From the NCBI GenBank assembly GCA_000161775.1, contig GG704596.1, positions 1,323,113 through 1,387,112 of the forward strand: 64,000 nucleotides of DNA, read 5' to 3'. Below, piece after piece: positions 10,093 through 18,815 of this stretch; the stretch's first letter is position 1, and each line of letters starts with the position of its first letter. The notes beneath the pieces are model-generated. The model was not told the origin of the DNA and searched no databases. It saw nothing but the letters and a program-made list of their open reading frames with translations. Position numbers and translations under genes: made by a program. Source of the stretch: Ruegeria lacuscaerulensis ITI-1157 (lineage in GTDB: Bacteria > Pseudomonadota > Alphaproteobacteria > Rhodobacterales > Rhodobacteraceae).

Positions 10093-10971
10093 ATGTACGT
10101 TGCCACCCTGTTGACCAACCCCAAGGCGCCGTCGCTGGACGGGGCGCTGATCGACGCGTTGCGCAATGCCTGGGGCGGGGGCGACATCCAGTGGCTGAGC
10201 CCCGACGAGGCGGCCGAATTTGCCCTGCCGGCGGTTCCGGCCAACCGCTGGGATGTCTGGGCCGATCTGCAGAAGCTGGGCGTCGATCTGGTGGTGCAGC
10301 CGGCCGAGGGCCGCCGCAAGAAGATGCTGCTGGCCGACATGGACAGCACGATGATCCAGCAGGAATGCATCGACGAACTGGCCGACGAGGCCGGGGTGGG
10401 CGAGCGGGTCAAGGACATCACCGCCCGTGCCATGAATGGCGAGTTGGATTTCGAAGGCGCGCTGACCGAGCGGGTGGGCCTGCTGAAGGGGCTGGACGTG
10501 TCGGTGATCGACCGGGTGCTGAACCAGCGCATCACCCTTATGCCGGGCGGCCGCGAACTGGTTGCGACGATGCGGGCGAATGGTGGCTACGCCGCGCTGG
10601 TCTCGGGCGGGTTCACCGCGTTCACGGCCCGCGTGGCCGAGCTGCTGGGCTTTGACGAGAACCGCGCCAACACGCTGCTGGCGGCGGACGGCAAGCTGAC
10701 CGGTGACGTGCAGAGCCCGATCCTGGGCCGTCAGGCCAAGGTCGAGGCGCTGGAACAGATCTCGGCCCGGCTGGGCATTTCCGAGGCTGAGGTGATCGCC
10801 GTGGGCGACGGGGCGAATGATCTGGGCATGCTGGAGCGTGCCGGGACGGGGGTGGCCCTGCACGCCAAACCCTCGGTCGCCGCGCAATGCGATGTTCGCA
10901 TCAACCATGGCGACCTGACCGCGCTGCTGTATCTGCAGGGATATGCCCGATCGGAATTCGCGCTGGGCTGA
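10093..10971 (+). CDS. serB: Phosphoserine phosphatase
   Basis: A 292-residue HAD-superfamily phosphatase making serine from phosphoserine. The nucleophile/acid pair is D82/D84 in DMDST; motif II is in VSGGFTAF and motif III/IV in AVGDGANDLGM. The first 75 residues form the ACT-like N-terminal part seen in many proteobacterial SerB proteins. The ATG at 10093 follows GGAGGATCAAG; an in-frame ATG 30 bp earlier adds atypical residues. With serA at the left edge, the two serine genes flank the hut cluster, and serB could receive read-through from hutU. Confidence 0.93.
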   Translation: MYVATLLTNPKAPSLDGALIDALRNAWGGGDIQWLSPDEAAEFALPAVPANRWDVWADLQKLGVDLVVQPAEGRRKKMLLADMDSTMIQQECIDELADEAGVGERVKDITARAMNGELDFEGALTERVGLLKGLDVSVIDRVLNQRITLMPGGRELVATMRANGGYAALVSGGFTAFTARVAELLGFDENRANTLLAADGKLTGDVQSPILGRQAKVEALEQISARLGISEAEVIAVGDGANDLGMLERAGTGVALHAKPSVAAQCDVRINHGDLTALLYLQGYARSEFALG

Positions 10972-10990
10972 TCCGGCGGTTTCGGGTTTC

Positions 10991-11018
10991 CATTGTTTAA
11001 CATTTGCGTTAAACAATG
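10991..11018. promoter_or_regulatory. Perfect inverted repeat over the ArsR-type regulator start (autoregulatory operator)
   Basis: CATTGTTTAAC and GTTAAACAATG form a perfect 11-bp inverted repeat with a 6-bp spacer. The right arm overlaps the first possible ATG (11016) and ends just before the second (11022). No ribosome-binding sequence separates it from the gene, so the message may be leaderless or very short-leadered. An AT-rich palindrome of this size at an ArsR gene is the expected form of a self-repression site. Confidence 0.75.
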
Positions 11019-11021
11019 GGC

Positions 11022-11351
11022 ATGAACACGCTGCTTGATGCCTTTTCGGCTCTGTCCGACCCGACCCGATTCACTATCGTTGAACAACTGATGGATCAGG
11101 GCGAACTGCCCGCAGGCGACCTTGCCCAAGGCAAGGGGATGTCCGGCGCGGCCATATCCCGGCACCTGAAGGTTTTGCGGCAGGCCGGGCTGGTGAACCA
11201 GCGCGTGAACGGCACCCAGCGCATCTATTCGATCCGCCCCGAAGGTCTGCGGGCGATTGCCGAATGGACCATCTCCAAACGCCAGTTCTGGGAGGCCAGT
11301 CTGGACCGCCTTGGCGACATTCTGGAGGAGGAAAGCTCATGGCCGACCTGA
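11022..11351 (+). CDS. ArsR/SmtB-family winged-helix regulator
   Basis: A 109-residue regulator. The LLDAFSALSDPTRFTIVEQLMDQGEL opening and SGAAISRHLKVLRQAGLV recognition helix are typical of the ArsR members paired with SRPBCC/AHSA1 proteins. None of the cysteine metal motifs of arsenic or zinc sensors (such as ELCVCDL) is present, so a metal ligand is unlikely. The start may be 11016 (MGMNT) or 11022 (MNTLL); neither has a clear Shine-Dalgarno. The perfect repeat at 10991-11018 covers the start and implies autorepression. The 3' end overlaps the next gene by 13 bp. Confidence 0.85.
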   Translation: MNTLLDAFSALSDPTRFTIVEQLMDQGELPAGDLAQGKGMSGAAISRHLKVLRQAGLVNQRVNGTQRIYSIRPEGLRAIAEWTISKRQFWEASLDRLGDILEEESSWPT

Positions 11352-11776
11352 AGCTGGTGCGCGACTTTCCGGTCAGCGCCGAAACCCTGTTCGCCTGGAT
11401 CAGCGAGGGAACCAGATTGTTGCAGTGGTGGGGACCGGAAGGGGTCGAGGTGCCGGAACACGATCTGGATTTCTCGCGCCTTGGGCCGTGGTATTCGGTC
11501 ATGGTCAATGGCGACGGGCAGCGGTTCAAGGTGTCCGGGCATGTGACTCATGTGGACCCGCCGAACTCGGTCGGGTTCACCTGGGGCTGGCATGACGACC
11601 AGGACCGGCGCGGCGCCGAGAGCCATGTGACGCTGACGGTCGAGCCGACCGGCACCGGGGCGCGCCTGATCCTGGATCACCGCGATCTGGGCGATGACGA
11701 CGTCTCGGCCAATCACGAAAGCGGCTGGACTTCGTCGCTGCGCAAGCTGGAAGCCCGGCTTGCCAACCCCGTCTGA
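11339..11776 (+). CDS. SRPBCC/AHSA1 (START-like) domain protein
   Basis: A 145-residue single-domain protein of the AHSA1 branch of the SRPBCC fold, which forms a deep hydrophobic ligand pocket. The N-terminal VRDFPVSAETLFAWISEGTRLLQWWGPEG and C-terminal NHESGWTSSLRKLEARL are characteristic. Its ATG follows GGAGGAAAGC inside the end of the ArsR gene (13-bp overlap), so the two are co-translated. In bacteria such pairs often occur with a YciI-like gene, as here. The ligand and reaction are unknown; the operon as a whole looks like a small stress or detoxification unit. Confidence 0.85.
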   Translation: MADLKLVRDFPVSAETLFAWISEGTRLLQWWGPEGVEVPEHDLDFSRLGPWYSVMVNGDGQRFKVSGHVTHVDPPNSVGFTWGWHDDQDRRGAESHVTLTVEPTGTGARLILDHRDLGDDDVSANHESGWTSSLRKLEARLANPV

Positions 11777-11795
11777 CCAAAAGGGAGACCAGAAA

Positions 11796-12116
11796 ATGCC
11801 TCAGTACCTGTTTGTCTATCACGGCGGTACCACGCCGACCGACCCGGCCGAGATCGAAGCCACCATGGCCGCCTGGGGCGCGTGGTTCCAGAACATGGGG
11901 CCAGCGCTGGAAATCCCCGGCAACCCGGTGGGCCAGTCCCATACCGTCAGCGCCGATGGCGTGGCCGACAATGGCGGACCGAACCCGGCCTCGGGCTTTA
12001 CCGTCATCAAGGCCGACAGCATCGAAGCCGCCACCGAGATGGCCAAGGGCTGCCCCATGGTGGTCAACGGCTCGGGCTCGGTCGAGGTGGCCGAGATCCA
12101 CGAGATCGAGATGTGA
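11796..12116 (+). CDS. YciI-like (YCII-related) domain protein
   Basis: A 106-residue protein of the YCII-related/DGPF fold, starting MPQYLFVYHGG and containing GGPNPASGFTVIKADSIEAATEMAKGCP, the usual family core (residue or ligand sorting followed by the AxxxAxxCP-type helix). The start is fixed by AAGGGAGACC just upstream. It is the third gene of the ArsR-SRPBCC-YciI operon, 19 bp after the SRPBCC stop. The biochemical role is unknown. It ends 3 bp before the convergent asparaginase stop. Confidence 0.82.
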   Translation: MPQYLFVYHGGTTPTDPAEIEATMAAWGAWFQNMGPALEIPGNPVGQSHTVSADGVADNGGPNPASGFTVIKADSIEAATEMAKGCPMVVNGSGSVEVAEIHEIEM

Positions 12117-12119
12117 CCC

Positions 12120-13118
12120 TCAGCCGGGGAAACCCGGCGCGGGGCGGATCACGCCGCATTCCAGCCCGCGTCGGCTGTATTGCGTGGCGTTCATGAATTT
12201 GCGCGTAGCCGGGTGATCGGCCTCGAGCACGCCGAGGCTGACGAGAATGGCGGCAATGGCGCATTCGCTGGCGCGGGTGGCGCCATCGGTGATCTTCAGC
12301 GCCACCCCCATCTTCTTTTCAGGGATGATGGCCACGAACACGGCCTCGGCCCCGGTCTTGATCGCGACACGGCCGTTCATCGCGCGCATCAGTTCGGTGC
12401 AGGCGCGGGTTTCGCCGGCCACCAGTTCGGGATGTTTCATCATCGCGGCTGCCAGTTGCTGCGCGGCATCGCTGGCCCGGTCCGACCGATCGCCAGCCGA
12501 GGCAAACCACGCCATCGACCGCGCCAACCCCACCAGCGAAGTGGCGAAATTGGGCGCCGAGCAGCCGTCGATCCCGTAACAGGGGCTGTCCTCGCCCGTG
12601 GTCTCTTCGAAGGCAGACAGGCAGGCCTGCTGCACGGGGTGGTCGATCTCGATATATTCGGGGCCTGCGCCCATGTGCCGGGCCAGGGTCAGGAACCCGC
12701 AATGCTTGCCCGAACAGTTGTTGTGGATCTGGCAGGGCGTGTCGTCGGCCAGGATCAGGGCGTCGCGCGCGGCCATGTCGGCCGGCTCCTGCGGACCGCA
12801 GCGCAGATCGGGCTCGGACAGGCCCAGGTGATCCAGCCAAGCGGTCACGCGCTCGGTATGGATCGCCGCGCCGTTGTGCGAGGCGCAGGCCAGCGCCAGA
12901 TGCTCGGAGCCCAGCCCGTATTTGGCCGCCGCGCCCGAAGTGATCAGCGGCAGCGCCTGGATCATCTTGGCTGACGACCGCGGATAGATCACCGTGTTCG
13001 GATCGCCCCAGCTGCGCACGATCTGACCGCTGTCGTCGCAGATCACCGCATGGCCCAGATGAAGGCTCTCCAACAGCGGTCCGCGCCAAAGTTCGGTCAT
13101 CGGTACGGGTTGCGTCAT
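12120..13118 (-). CDS. Rhizobium-etli-type (class 3) L-asparaginase
   Basis: A 332-residue asparaginase of the family typified by the inducible R. etli enzymes, unrelated to the E. coli types. It hydrolyses asparagine to aspartate and ammonia. The residues known in that family line up at the same numbers: S48-x-x-K51 in RSSAKMIQ, S80 in ASHNG, and C135/K138 in NCSGKHCGF; C186 in DGCSAPN probably corresponds to the second zinc-site cysteine. No signal peptide, so cytosolic. The ATG at 13118 follows a GGAGGGACG ribosome site. It is a single gene with its own promoter region shared divergently with the IalB-like gene. Confidence 0.88.
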   Translation of the reverse strand: MTQPVPMTELWRGPLLESLHLGHAVICDDSGQIVRSWGDPNTVIYPRSSAKMIQALPLITSGAAAKYGLGSEHLALACASHNGAAIHTERVTAWLDHLGLSEPDLRCGPQEPADMAARDALILADDTPCQIHNNCSGKHCGFLTLARHMGAGPEYIEIDHPVQQACLSAFEETTGEDSPCYGIDGCSAPNFATSLVGLARSMAWFASAGDRSDRASDAAQQLAAAMMKHPELVAGETRACTELMRAMNGRVAIKTGAEAVFVAIIPEKKMGVALKITDGATRASECAIAAILVSLGVLEADHPATRKFMNATQYSRRGLECGVIRPAPGFPG

Positions 13119-13297
13119 GTCGTCCCTCCGGAATGTGCGCAAAATTCTGCCAATCGCTCTTTCGCCTGTGGCGAAACCTGCGTTAGTGTGTGTATGTCGG
13201 CAAACACCCGGATGCGCAACTGCAACAGACGAACCGGCAGGGTTCGCGGCCATCCGGGGTGGAGTTGAGGTGTGGGTCGAGCCAGGAGGCTGAACAG

Positions 13298-13834
13298 ATG
13301 AGATCGAAGCTCGTCCGCGTGATCGCGGGCCTTTGCGTGGCGGGGATGGCCACGACCGCAATCGCCCAGCAGGCGACAAGCACCAACCGGGTGGCGGCAA
13401 AGACCGATTGGAGCGTTTTCGTCGAGGACGATCCGACGGAATGCTGGAGCGTCTCGGCGCCCAAGGAAACGGTGAACACCCGCGGCGGGCGGGTCGTGTC
13501 GGTGCGGCGCAGCGACATTCTGCTGTTCGTGTTCTACCGGCCCAAGGCCGATGTCAAAGGGCAAGTGACCTTTACCGGCGGGTATCCCTTTGCACCGGGA
13601 TCGACCGTGAACCTGAAGATCGACGACAACGAATTCGAGCTGTTCACCGAAGGCGAGTGGGCGTGGCCGGCCAGCGCCGCGGATGACGCCAAGATCGTGA
13701 CCGCGATGAAACGCGGCACCGAGGCCGTTCTGACCGCCCGGTCGGCGCGCGGCACCCAGACCAAGGACACCTTTTCGCTGCTGGGTTTCACCGCGGCCAT
13801 CGAAGAGGCCGAGAAACGCTGCACCCAGCAGTAA
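13298..13834 (+). CDS. Invasion-associated locus B (IalB) family secreted protein
   Basis: A 178-residue protein with a signal peptide (about 1-25, cleavage after TAIAQ) and the IalB-like core: the DWSVFVEDDPTECWSVSAPKE opening, a VSVRRSDILLFVFYRP strand, and a final region with TFSLLGFTAAIEEAEKRC. The paired cysteines at the two ends of the core are probably a disulfide. Family members are periplasmic or outer-membrane-associated in alphaproteobacteria, with no settled function outside Bartonella. The start is set by CAGGAGG at about 13284. It is followed directly by a clear intrinsic terminator. Confidence 0.82.
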   Translation: MRSKLVRVIAGLCVAGMATTAIAQQATSTNRVAAKTDWSVFVEDDPTECWSVSAPKETVNTRGGRVVSVRRSDILLFVFYRPKADVKGQVTFTGGYPFAPGSTVNLKIDDNEFELFTEGEWAWPASAADDAKIVTAMKRGTEAVLTARSARGTQTKDTFSLLGFTAAIEEAEKRCTQQ

Positions 13835-13859
13835 GATCCGTTTTTGGCTCATTGGAAAG

Positions 13860-13886
13860 GCTCCGCCCATTCGGCGGAGCTTTTTT
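13860..13886 (+). terminator. Intrinsic terminator after the IalB-family gene
   Basis: GCTCCGCC and GGCGGAGC form an 8-bp perfect stem with a 5-nt loop, followed by six T. It lies 26 bp past the stop at 13834. Confidence 0.9.
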
Positions 13887-13990
13887 GGTTCAGGTTTCCG
13901 TGACGTCGCCGTCTCGATTTGATCCGTATCAAGGCCGCAGCGGCTTGAACCTGAACAATCCGGTTCAGTTCAAACCAAAGGAGCCACCCC

Positions 13991-14158
13991 ATGACCACCA
14001 AACCATTCCTTGTTCTTCTGGTCGCCGCCGCCACCGTTCTGAGCGCCTGCGAGAAAGCCGACGACACCTATCCTGTCACGGGTGAGCAATGCGGCCCGAA
14101 CGATCCGGTCAAGAAACTGGACGCCGAGGATTGTTACATCCCGCCGGTGGGGCTGTAG
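13991..14158 (+). CDS. Small predicted lipoprotein, 55 residues
   Basis: A short gene below usual size cut-offs. It reads MTTKPFLVLLVAAATVLSAC then a soluble tail of 35 residues with two more cysteines and ending IPPVGL. The signal peptide with LSAC lipobox (Cys20) is a textbook lipoprotein N-terminus, predicting an acylated, membrane-tethered peptide. An AAAGGAG site lies 7 bp before the ATG. It sits alone between a terminator and the DUF1311 gene. I do not recognise a family; short lipoproteins of this layout are often hypothetical in Rhodobacterales. Confidence 0.75.
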   Translation: MTTKPFLVLLVAAATVLSACEKADDTYPVTGEQCGPNDPVKKLDAEDCYIPPVGL

Positions 14159-14240
14159 TCGCAACGGACGCATTAATCGTGCCCAAACCCTTGTGCCGTG
14201 CTAACGTTCGTTTCAGTGCACAGCGATGAAAGGGTCAGCC

Positions 14241-14618
14241 ATGCGTTGGGTTTGGGCAGTTATATGTATTCCGGCATCGGTTTTCGCGGACCCCGCGATG
14301 GAATGCACCGATGCCGGATCGCAGGTCGAGATCGGAGCCTGCGTCGGGCAGGCCGAAACCAATGTCGAGGCCGCCTTGGTGCAGGCCTTCGGTCTTGCGG
14401 CCGATGCTGCGAAGGAACTGGACGCGGTCACCGGGCGCACCGTCGCGCTACCTGCGCTCGAGGCCTCTCAGGCCGCGTGGCAGGCCTATCGCGACGCCCA
14501 ATGCGAGGCGGTGGGCGCGTCTTATGGTGGCGGATCGGGGACGGGTATCGCGATCACCTCGTGTCGGGTCGAGCTGGGGCGGGCGCGAGTGACCGAGTTG
14601 CTGCGGTTCGCGAACTGA
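14241..14618 (+). CDS. LprI-like / DUF1311 secreted protein
   Basis: A 125-residue exported protein with a signal peptide ending at VFA-D, then MECTDAGSQVEIGACVGQAE, the cysteine-containing opening of the DUF1311 (LprI N-terminal) family. The middle AWQAYRDAQCEAVGASYGGGSGT and the closing SCRVELGRARVTELL complete the domain. Some family members inhibit lysozyme; that role here is only a possibility. An in-frame ATG lies 15 bp upstream (14226), but 14241 gives the better signal peptide and lies just after AAAGGG. It is monocistronic. Confidence 0.78.
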   Translation: MRWVWAVICIPASVFADPAMECTDAGSQVEIGACVGQAETNVEAALVQAFGLAADAAKELDAVTGRTVALPALEASQAAWQAYRDAQCEAVGASYGGGSGTGIAITSCRVELGRARVTELLRFAN

Positions 14619-14702
14619 CACCTGGGTTGCACGAATCCTTTTGATCTTTGCCGGCGTTCCTATATAGAGGCGCATCCCAAGCCAGAACGCCCGAGACCCA
14701 CC

Positions 14703-15890
<1,188 letters not shown>

Positions 15891-15896
15891 TCCCAC

Positions 15897-15914
15897 GCCC
15901 GCGGGTTCGCGGGC
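15897..15914 (+). terminator. GC-rich hairpin after rlmN (weak terminator candidate)
   Basis: GCCCGCG and CGCGGGC form a perfect 7-bp stem with a GGTT loop directly after the rlmN stop. No T run follows, so it is either a weak or Rho-assisted terminator or an mRNA 3'-end stabiliser. Confidence 0.45.
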
Positions 15915-16104
15915 AAATGGTCTGTAAATCCACGGCCGGATTTGGTAGTCTTGAGCCATGAGAGGTGCGCGGTTGCGCACGTCAAATCTGCGCACAAGAC
16001 GGTGAGTTGGACAGTCCGGTTCTGGTGCGTTTCGTCCAGTCCGCTCATATTTGTCGGGGAAATCTGCGGAATTCAGGCAAGCCTTGAACGGGGTGGGCCA
16101 ATAC

Positions 16105-16725
16105 ATGAACGCACTGACGAAACTGTCCACGATCTGCATGACCGCCGTATTGGTGGCATCGGGCGCCGCCATTGCATGGGCGCAATCCAACGGGACCGAG
16201 GCGCATCTGGCGATCGAGAACCCGGCGGAGCTGAGCAAAGAGGCCGCGCGGCAGCACTATCGTGCCCTCAGGAAACAGATGGATCGCGGCTATGCCACCG
16301 CGCATCTGGATCAACTGATGAACTATCAGAACTGGCCGCTGTTCAACGACGCGCCGTACCTGTCGGCCACGCATGGGCAACGCTACGTCAACAGCTATGC
16401 CAACCGGATGGCCCACAATTACGGCACGTTGCAACCGGGGGATAAGCTGCCCGTGGGCTCGGTCCTGGCCAAGGACAGCATGACCGTCACGGATGAGGGC
16501 AGGGTACATCCCGGCGCTCTTTTCGTGATGGAGAAATTGCCCGAAGGCACCAGCCCCGACACCGCCGACTGGCGCTATGTCATGGTGATGCCCGACGGGT
16601 CGCTGTTCGGTGACACGATGGGGGATCGCGCGAGGGCGGTTGCCTATTGCCATGACTGCCACGAAGCGGTGGCTGACCGCGACTATACGTTCTTCGTGCC
16701 CGAGGATTACCGCGTCGGCAACTGA
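16105..16725 (+). CDS. Cytochrome P460-family protein (exported, c-type heme motif)
   Basis: A 206-residue protein with a signal peptide (cleavage near AWAQ) and one CxxCH heme-attachment motif, C182-H-D-C185-H186, close to the C-terminus, as in cytochrome P460 and its relatives. The upstream core has GQRYVNSYANRMAHNYG, KLPVGSVLAKDSMTV and GALFVMEKLPEGTSPDTADWRYVMVMPDGS, the typical P460-fold order. P460 proteins are periplasmic and some oxidise hydroxylamine; no substrate is evident here. The ATG at 16105 gives the full signal peptide. It overlaps the convergent U32 gene by 19 bp. Confidence 0.82.
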   Translation: MNALTKLSTICMTAVLVASGAAIAWAQSNGTEAHLAIENPAELSKEAARQHYRALRKQMDRGYATAHLDQLMNYQNWPLFNDAPYLSATHGQRYVNSYANRMAHNYGTLQPGDKLPVGSVLAKDSMTVTDEGRVHPGALFVMEKLPEGTSPDTADWRYVMVMPDGSLFGDTMGDRARAVAYCHDCHEAVADRDYTFFVPEDYRVGN

Positions 16726-18386
16726 TCGCGGGCCGCATCACCGGGCAGTTTCAGGGCGGCGGCCTCGCGCCGGCTGAGCTGTTCGCCCTGTTTGCGCTTC
16801 GACAGAACCTCGCGCGCCAGGGCGTATTTGTCATCCTGCCAGAAGATCAGGCAGCCGTTACAGCCCTTGCCGCAGCAGCCCTCGGTGCCCACGCGGTTGG
16901 TCTTGAACCGGCGCGCGGTGCCGTCCTGTCCGATCTTCTCCACCAGCTCGTCCCGGCGGCGCGCATAGGCCGCGGGATTGTCGCGCCCCGAGGTTTCCAA
17001 CCCCTGCACCAGCTTGTCAAAACGGATGCGGCTCCAGTGTTCGTCGGTCAGAGCGCGCTCCTTGCGCAGGACCGAATATACCGGGAAACGGGCGCGCAGG
17101 TCGTCGGGGTCTTCGTGATCGAACAGGGCAAACGGCAGGCGGATCTCGGTTTTCGTGCTGCCATGCACCACGTCCAGCTTGGCGCCGTCACTGGCGCGTT
17201 CGAATTCGTAGACGCGCAGCAGGACGGTCTCGCGCGAGATGGGCGAGACGAAATCCAGCACGTCGCCGGGTTCAAGCTTGTTCTTCACTTCGACCAGGAG
17301 CGCATCCTCGGTCACCTCGGTCACCAGCCCGGCATATTCCCACTGGGCGATGGTCGCGGTGTGTTCGTAATCATGCGCGTAGTTGGTCAGCCGCCCTTCG
17401 TGAAAGGCCAGCGTGTAGCCGCGGTTTCCCACGGTCTCCAACTCGCGCATATACGGCTTCGGGTCCCAGTTCTCGGGGTCGGCATAGTAGTCGTCGATGG
17501 CCATGCGATAGGCGCGCGCGACGATGGCGGCATAGTATTCCGACTTGCCGCGCCCCTCGACCTTGAGGCTGTCGACGCCGATCTTCAGGTATTCGTCCAG
17601 CTTGGGCATGATGCACAGATCGCGCGAATTGAGGATGTACGAGCCGCGATCATCCTCTTCGATCGGCATCAGTTCACCCGGGCGGCAGCCTTCTTCCAGC
17701 AGGAATTCGAACAGGTCGGCGTTTTCCTCGGTGATCCGCAATTCCTGATGGGTGCCGTCCTTCAGGCGCAGCTTCAGCGCATAGTTCCAGCGGCAGGAAT
17801 TGGCGCAGTTGCCCTGGTTGGCGCCGCGTTCCGCCATGAAGTTCGACAGCAGGCAGCGGCCCGAATAGGTCATGCACATGGCGCCGTGCACGAAAGCCTC
17901 GAGCCGGATGTCGGGGCATTTTTCGCGGATCTCCACCAGTTCGGGGTAGGAAACCTCGCGCGCCAGCACCACCAGTTCGGCCCCCTGATCCTGCCAGAAC
18001 TTCACCGACAGCCACGAACAGATATTGGCCTGGGTCGAGATATGCAGCGGCAGTTCCGGCGCGCGGTCGCGCACGTACTGGAACACGCCGGGGTCGGCGA
18101 TGATCAACCCGTCGGGCCGCACCTTGCGGACCGTGTCGATGTATTCGTCCAGCTTGGGGATGTCCTTGTTGTGCGAGAACAGGTTCAGCGTCAGATAGGC
18201 GCGCCGGCCATGCGCGTGGCAGAACTCGACCCCTTCGATCACCTCCTCCAGCGAAAACTCGGACTTGGTGCGCAGGGACATGTCGGGCGTGCCCAGATAC
18301 ACCGCATCCGCCCCGTACAGGACGGCCAGTTTCAGCTTGCGCAGATTGCCCGCAGGCATCAGCAATTCCGACTTGGTCCGTGTCAT
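16707..18386 (-). CDS. U32-family protein, probable tRNA uridine hydroxylation enzyme (TrhP/YegQ-like)
   Basis: A 559-residue member of the U32 'peptidase' family, now known largely as prephenate-dependent nucleotide or quinone hydroxylases. The four-cysteine signature (C171, C178, C194, C198 in CMTYSGRC and NQGNCANSC) should hold a 4Fe-4S cluster. The N-terminal half is TIM-barrel-like (MPAGNLRKLKLAVLYGADAVYLG). A C-terminal extension carries a second cluster of cysteines, GCCGKGCNGC, at about 509-518. By similarity it would act on U34 of tRNA, like TrhP; quinone hydroxylases UbiU/V are a less likely alternative because no UbiT partner is near. The start at 18386 is the only suitable ATG. 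Confidence 0.8.
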   Translation of the reverse strand: MTRTKSELLMPAGNLRKLKLAVLYGADAVYLGTPDMSLRTKSEFSLEEVIEGVEFCHAHGRRAYLTLNLFSHNKDIPKLDEYIDTVRKVRPDGLIIADPGVFQYVRDRAPELPLHISTQANICSWLSVKFWQDQGAELVVLAREVSYPELVEIREKCPDIRLEAFVHGAMCMTYSGRCLLSNFMAERGANQGNCANSCRWNYALKLRLKDGTHQELRITEENADLFEFLLEEGCRPGELMPIEEDDRGSYILNSRDLCIMPKLDEYLKIGVDSLKVEGRGKSEYYAAIVARAYRMAIDDYYADPENWDPKPYMRELETVGNRGYTLAFHEGRLTNYAHDYEHTATIAQWEYAGLVTEVTEDALLVEVKNKLEPGDVLDFVSPISRETVLLRVYEFERASDGAKLDVVHGSTKTEIRLPFALFDHEDPDDLRARFPVYSVLRKERALTDEHWSRIRFDKLVQGLETSGRDNPAAYARRRDELVEKIGQDGTARRFKTNRVGTEGCCGKGCNGCLIFWQDDKYALAREVLSKRKQGEQLSRREAAALKLPGDAARDQLPTR

Positions 18387-18470
18387 CGCATCACCCGGTT
18401 CCGACTCGATGGCGCCTTCTAAGGCAAAACCACCGAGTCCAGAAGGGCAAACCCGCCTTGCACGCAGGCC

Positions 18471-18815
18471 CTAGCCGCGGCGGAACCGCGCTGTTCCGAT
18501 CCGTTCGACCAGTTGGCTGCGCACCGGGTCGGGTTGGGCGTCGATGGCGCGCAGCACTTCGCGCAGTTCGGCCCGCAGACCGTGGATCTGGTCGATCAGT
18601 GACAGCACCATCGACAGGGCGTCGGGCTCCATCTCGTATTGGTCGTCCAACTCGCAGGCCAGCTGCAGGCGCGCCATGTCCAGCCGTTCGTAGACCAGCC
18701 CCCGGTCGGACTGGCGCGGGATCACGATCCGGGCGGACAGGAACCGGGACAACCGTTCTGATGTCAGGTTCTGGACGGCTTCGATCAGTTCGGCTTCGGT
18801 CAGAGAACGGGTCAT
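18471..18815 (-). CDS. CbpM-like DnaJ modulator
   Basis: A 114-residue helical protein with a MerR-like N-terminal helix-turn-helix region (TEAELIEAVQNLTSERLSRFL) and a C-terminal coil, the layout of CbpM. CbpM inhibits the J-protein CbpA by binding its J-domain. Its ATG overlaps the stop of the J-protein gene by 4 bp, which makes co-translation and partnership likely. Sequence conservation to E. coli CbpM is low, so the name rests mainly on size and context. Confidence 0.68.
   Translation of the reverse strand: MTRSLTEAELIEAVQNLTSERLSRFLSARIVIPRQSDRGLVYERLDMARLQLACELDDQYEMEPDALSMVLSLIDQIHGLRAELREVLRAIDAQPDPVRSQLVERIGTARFRRG

Noticed and set aside
8203-11016. A 937-codon open frame on the minus strand opposite hutU and serB
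   Set aside because: It is antisense to four well-supported genes; composition is His/Arg/Gln-rich as expected from the complement of GC-rich codons, and it has no recognisable domain or ribosome site.
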